Positions 5,067 through 5,823 of a stretch of 5,823 nt of DNA are shown piece by piece. The notes beneath the pieces are model-generated. The model saw only the letters and a program-made list of their open reading frames with translations. It was not told where the DNA came from and ran no database searches. How positions within the stretch are numbered: position 1 is the stretch's first letter; every line of letters starts with the position of its first letter. This DNA is from Acidisphaera sp035272265 (GTDB lineage: Bacteria > Pseudomonadota > Alphaproteobacteria > Acetobacterales > Acetobacteraceae), in contig DATEQV010000007.1 in NCBI GenBank assembly GCA_035272265.1, forward strand, positions 1 to 5,823, in the 5' to 3' direction. Made by a program: the position numbers and the translations under genes.

Positions 5067-5823
5067 ATGAGTCTAGCAACTGCTGAAAACCTGGAAGACG
5101 TCAAAGCGCGCAACAAGGCCCTTATCCAGGAGGTCCTGACGGCCTATCCGGACAAGTTCGCCAAGCGGCGCGCCAAGCACCTCGGCGCGTTCGAGGAGGG
5201 CAAGCCCGACTGCGGCGTGAAGTCCAACATCAAGTCGATCCCCGGCGTGATGACGATCCGCGGCTTCGCCTATGCCGGATCGAAGGGCGTCGTGTGGGGG
5301 CCGATCAAGGACATGGTGCATATCAGCCATGGTCCGGTCGGCTGCGGCCAGTATTCCTGGGCGGCACGGCGGAACTACTACATCGGCACCACGGGCGTGG
5401 ACACGTTCGTGACGATGCAGTTCACCTCCGATTTCCAGGAGAAGGACATCGTCTTCGGCGGCGACAAGAAGCTGTCGAAGATCATGGACGAGATCCAGGT
5501 GCTGTTCCCGCTCAACAAGGGCATCACCGTGCAGTCGGAGTGCCCGATCGGGCTGATCGGCGACGACATCGAGGCGGTGTCGAAGGCGAAGTCCAAGGAA
5601 TATGGCGGCAAGACGATCGTGCCGGTACGCTGCGAGGGCTTCCGTGGCGTATCCCAGTCGCTCGGTCACCACATCGCCAACGACGCGGTACGTGACTGGG
5701 TGTTCGACAAGCAGGAAGGCAAGCCCGCGCGCTTCGAGCAGACGCCGTACGACGTCGCCATCATCGGCGATTACAACATCGGCGGCGACGCCTGGTCATC
5801 GCGCATCCTGCTGGAAGAGATGG
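5067..5823 (+). CDS. nifD: Nitrogenase MoFe protein alpha chain NifD, 3' truncated, P-cluster Cys replaced by Phe
   Basis: The first 252 codons of NifD, running off the right edge; the full protein is usually about 480-500 residues. GAGGG at 5055-5059 lies 7 nt before the ATG. Conserved landmarks are present: GPVGCGQYS with Cys93 and SECPIGLIGDD with Cys159 (P-cluster ligands equivalent to Azotobacter Cys88 and Cys154), Val75, Arg101, Gln197 and His201 around the FeMo-cofactor, and the VRCEGFRGVSQSLGHH block. The first P-cluster cysteine, expected in IRGCAYAG, reads IRGFAYAG: Phe67, codon TTC at 5265-5267. With a constant offset of five residues this is Azotobacter Cys62. The FeMo-co ligands Cys275 and His442 (Azotobacter numbering) lie outside the window. 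The rest looks fully constrained, with no frameshift. Confidence 0.98.
   Translation, partial: MSLATAENLEDVKARNKALIQEVLTAYPDKFAKRRAKHLGAFEEGKPDCGVKSNIKSIPGVMTIRGFAYAGSKGVVWGPIKDMVHISHGPVGCGQYSWAARRNYYIGTTGVDTFVTMQFTSDFQEKDIVFGGDKKLSKIMDEIQVLFPLNKGITVQSECPIGLIGDDIEAVSKAKSKEYGGKTIVPVRCEGFRGVSQSLGHHIANDAVRDWVFDKQEGKPARFEQTPYDVAIIGDYNIGGDAWSSRILLEEM

Noticed and set aside
4081..5079. Long open frame of 332 codons on the minus strand over nifH
   Set aside because: It is antisense to an unambiguous nifH; such frames are common opposite GC-rich genes, and the translation matches no family.

Overview
This window is part of a nitrogen-fixation (nif) region from a high-GC proteobacterium. The evidence is a nifH-nifD pair behind a NifA/sigma-54 promoter, strong GC bias at third codon positions, and NifH/NifD residues typical of the alpha/beta/gamma-proteobacterial Mo-nitrogenase group. 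NifH also keeps the CAGRG arginine that DraT ADP-ribosylates in other proteobacteria. I cannot name the genus from the sequence alone.

Layout. (1) Positions 2-2232, plus strand, are a tightly spaced run: a 5'-truncated DegT/DnrJ/EryC1-type (PLP aminotransferase fold) protein, an adrenodoxin/ISC-like [2Fe-2S] ferredoxin, a 78-aa unknown protein and a SIR2-like protein. (2) Positions 2236-3750, minus strand, are an overlapping three-gene operon read away from nifH: a stand-alone receiver-domain protein, a group II truncated haemoglobin and a 196-aa unknown protein. The two runs converge with only 3 bases between stop codons. (3) Positions 3751-4077 are the divergent control region, with a perfect TGT-N10-ACA NifA site, a sigma-54 -24/-12 element and a leader of about 137 nt. 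(4) Positions 4078-5823 hold nifH, an intergenic stem-loop and the first 252 codons of nifD.

How it fits together. NifH (Fe protein) delivers electrons to NifDK. The ferredoxin may supply electrons or serve cofactor assembly. The truncated haemoglobin could handle O2 or NO near an oxygen-sensitive enzyme. The receiver protein probably acts in signalling or scaffolding, but lacks the usual phospho-acceptor.

Most notable: the NifD codon that should be the first P-cluster cysteine (equivalent of Azotobacter Cys62) reads TTC (Phe), one base from TGC. In addition, three accessory proteins each lack the signature catalytic or acceptor residue of their family: Lys to Ser in the DegT-like protein, His to Leu in the SIR2-like protein and Asp to Gly in the receiver. 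The window therefore pairs a standard nif core with several apparent pseudoenzymes and two proteins I do not recognise.
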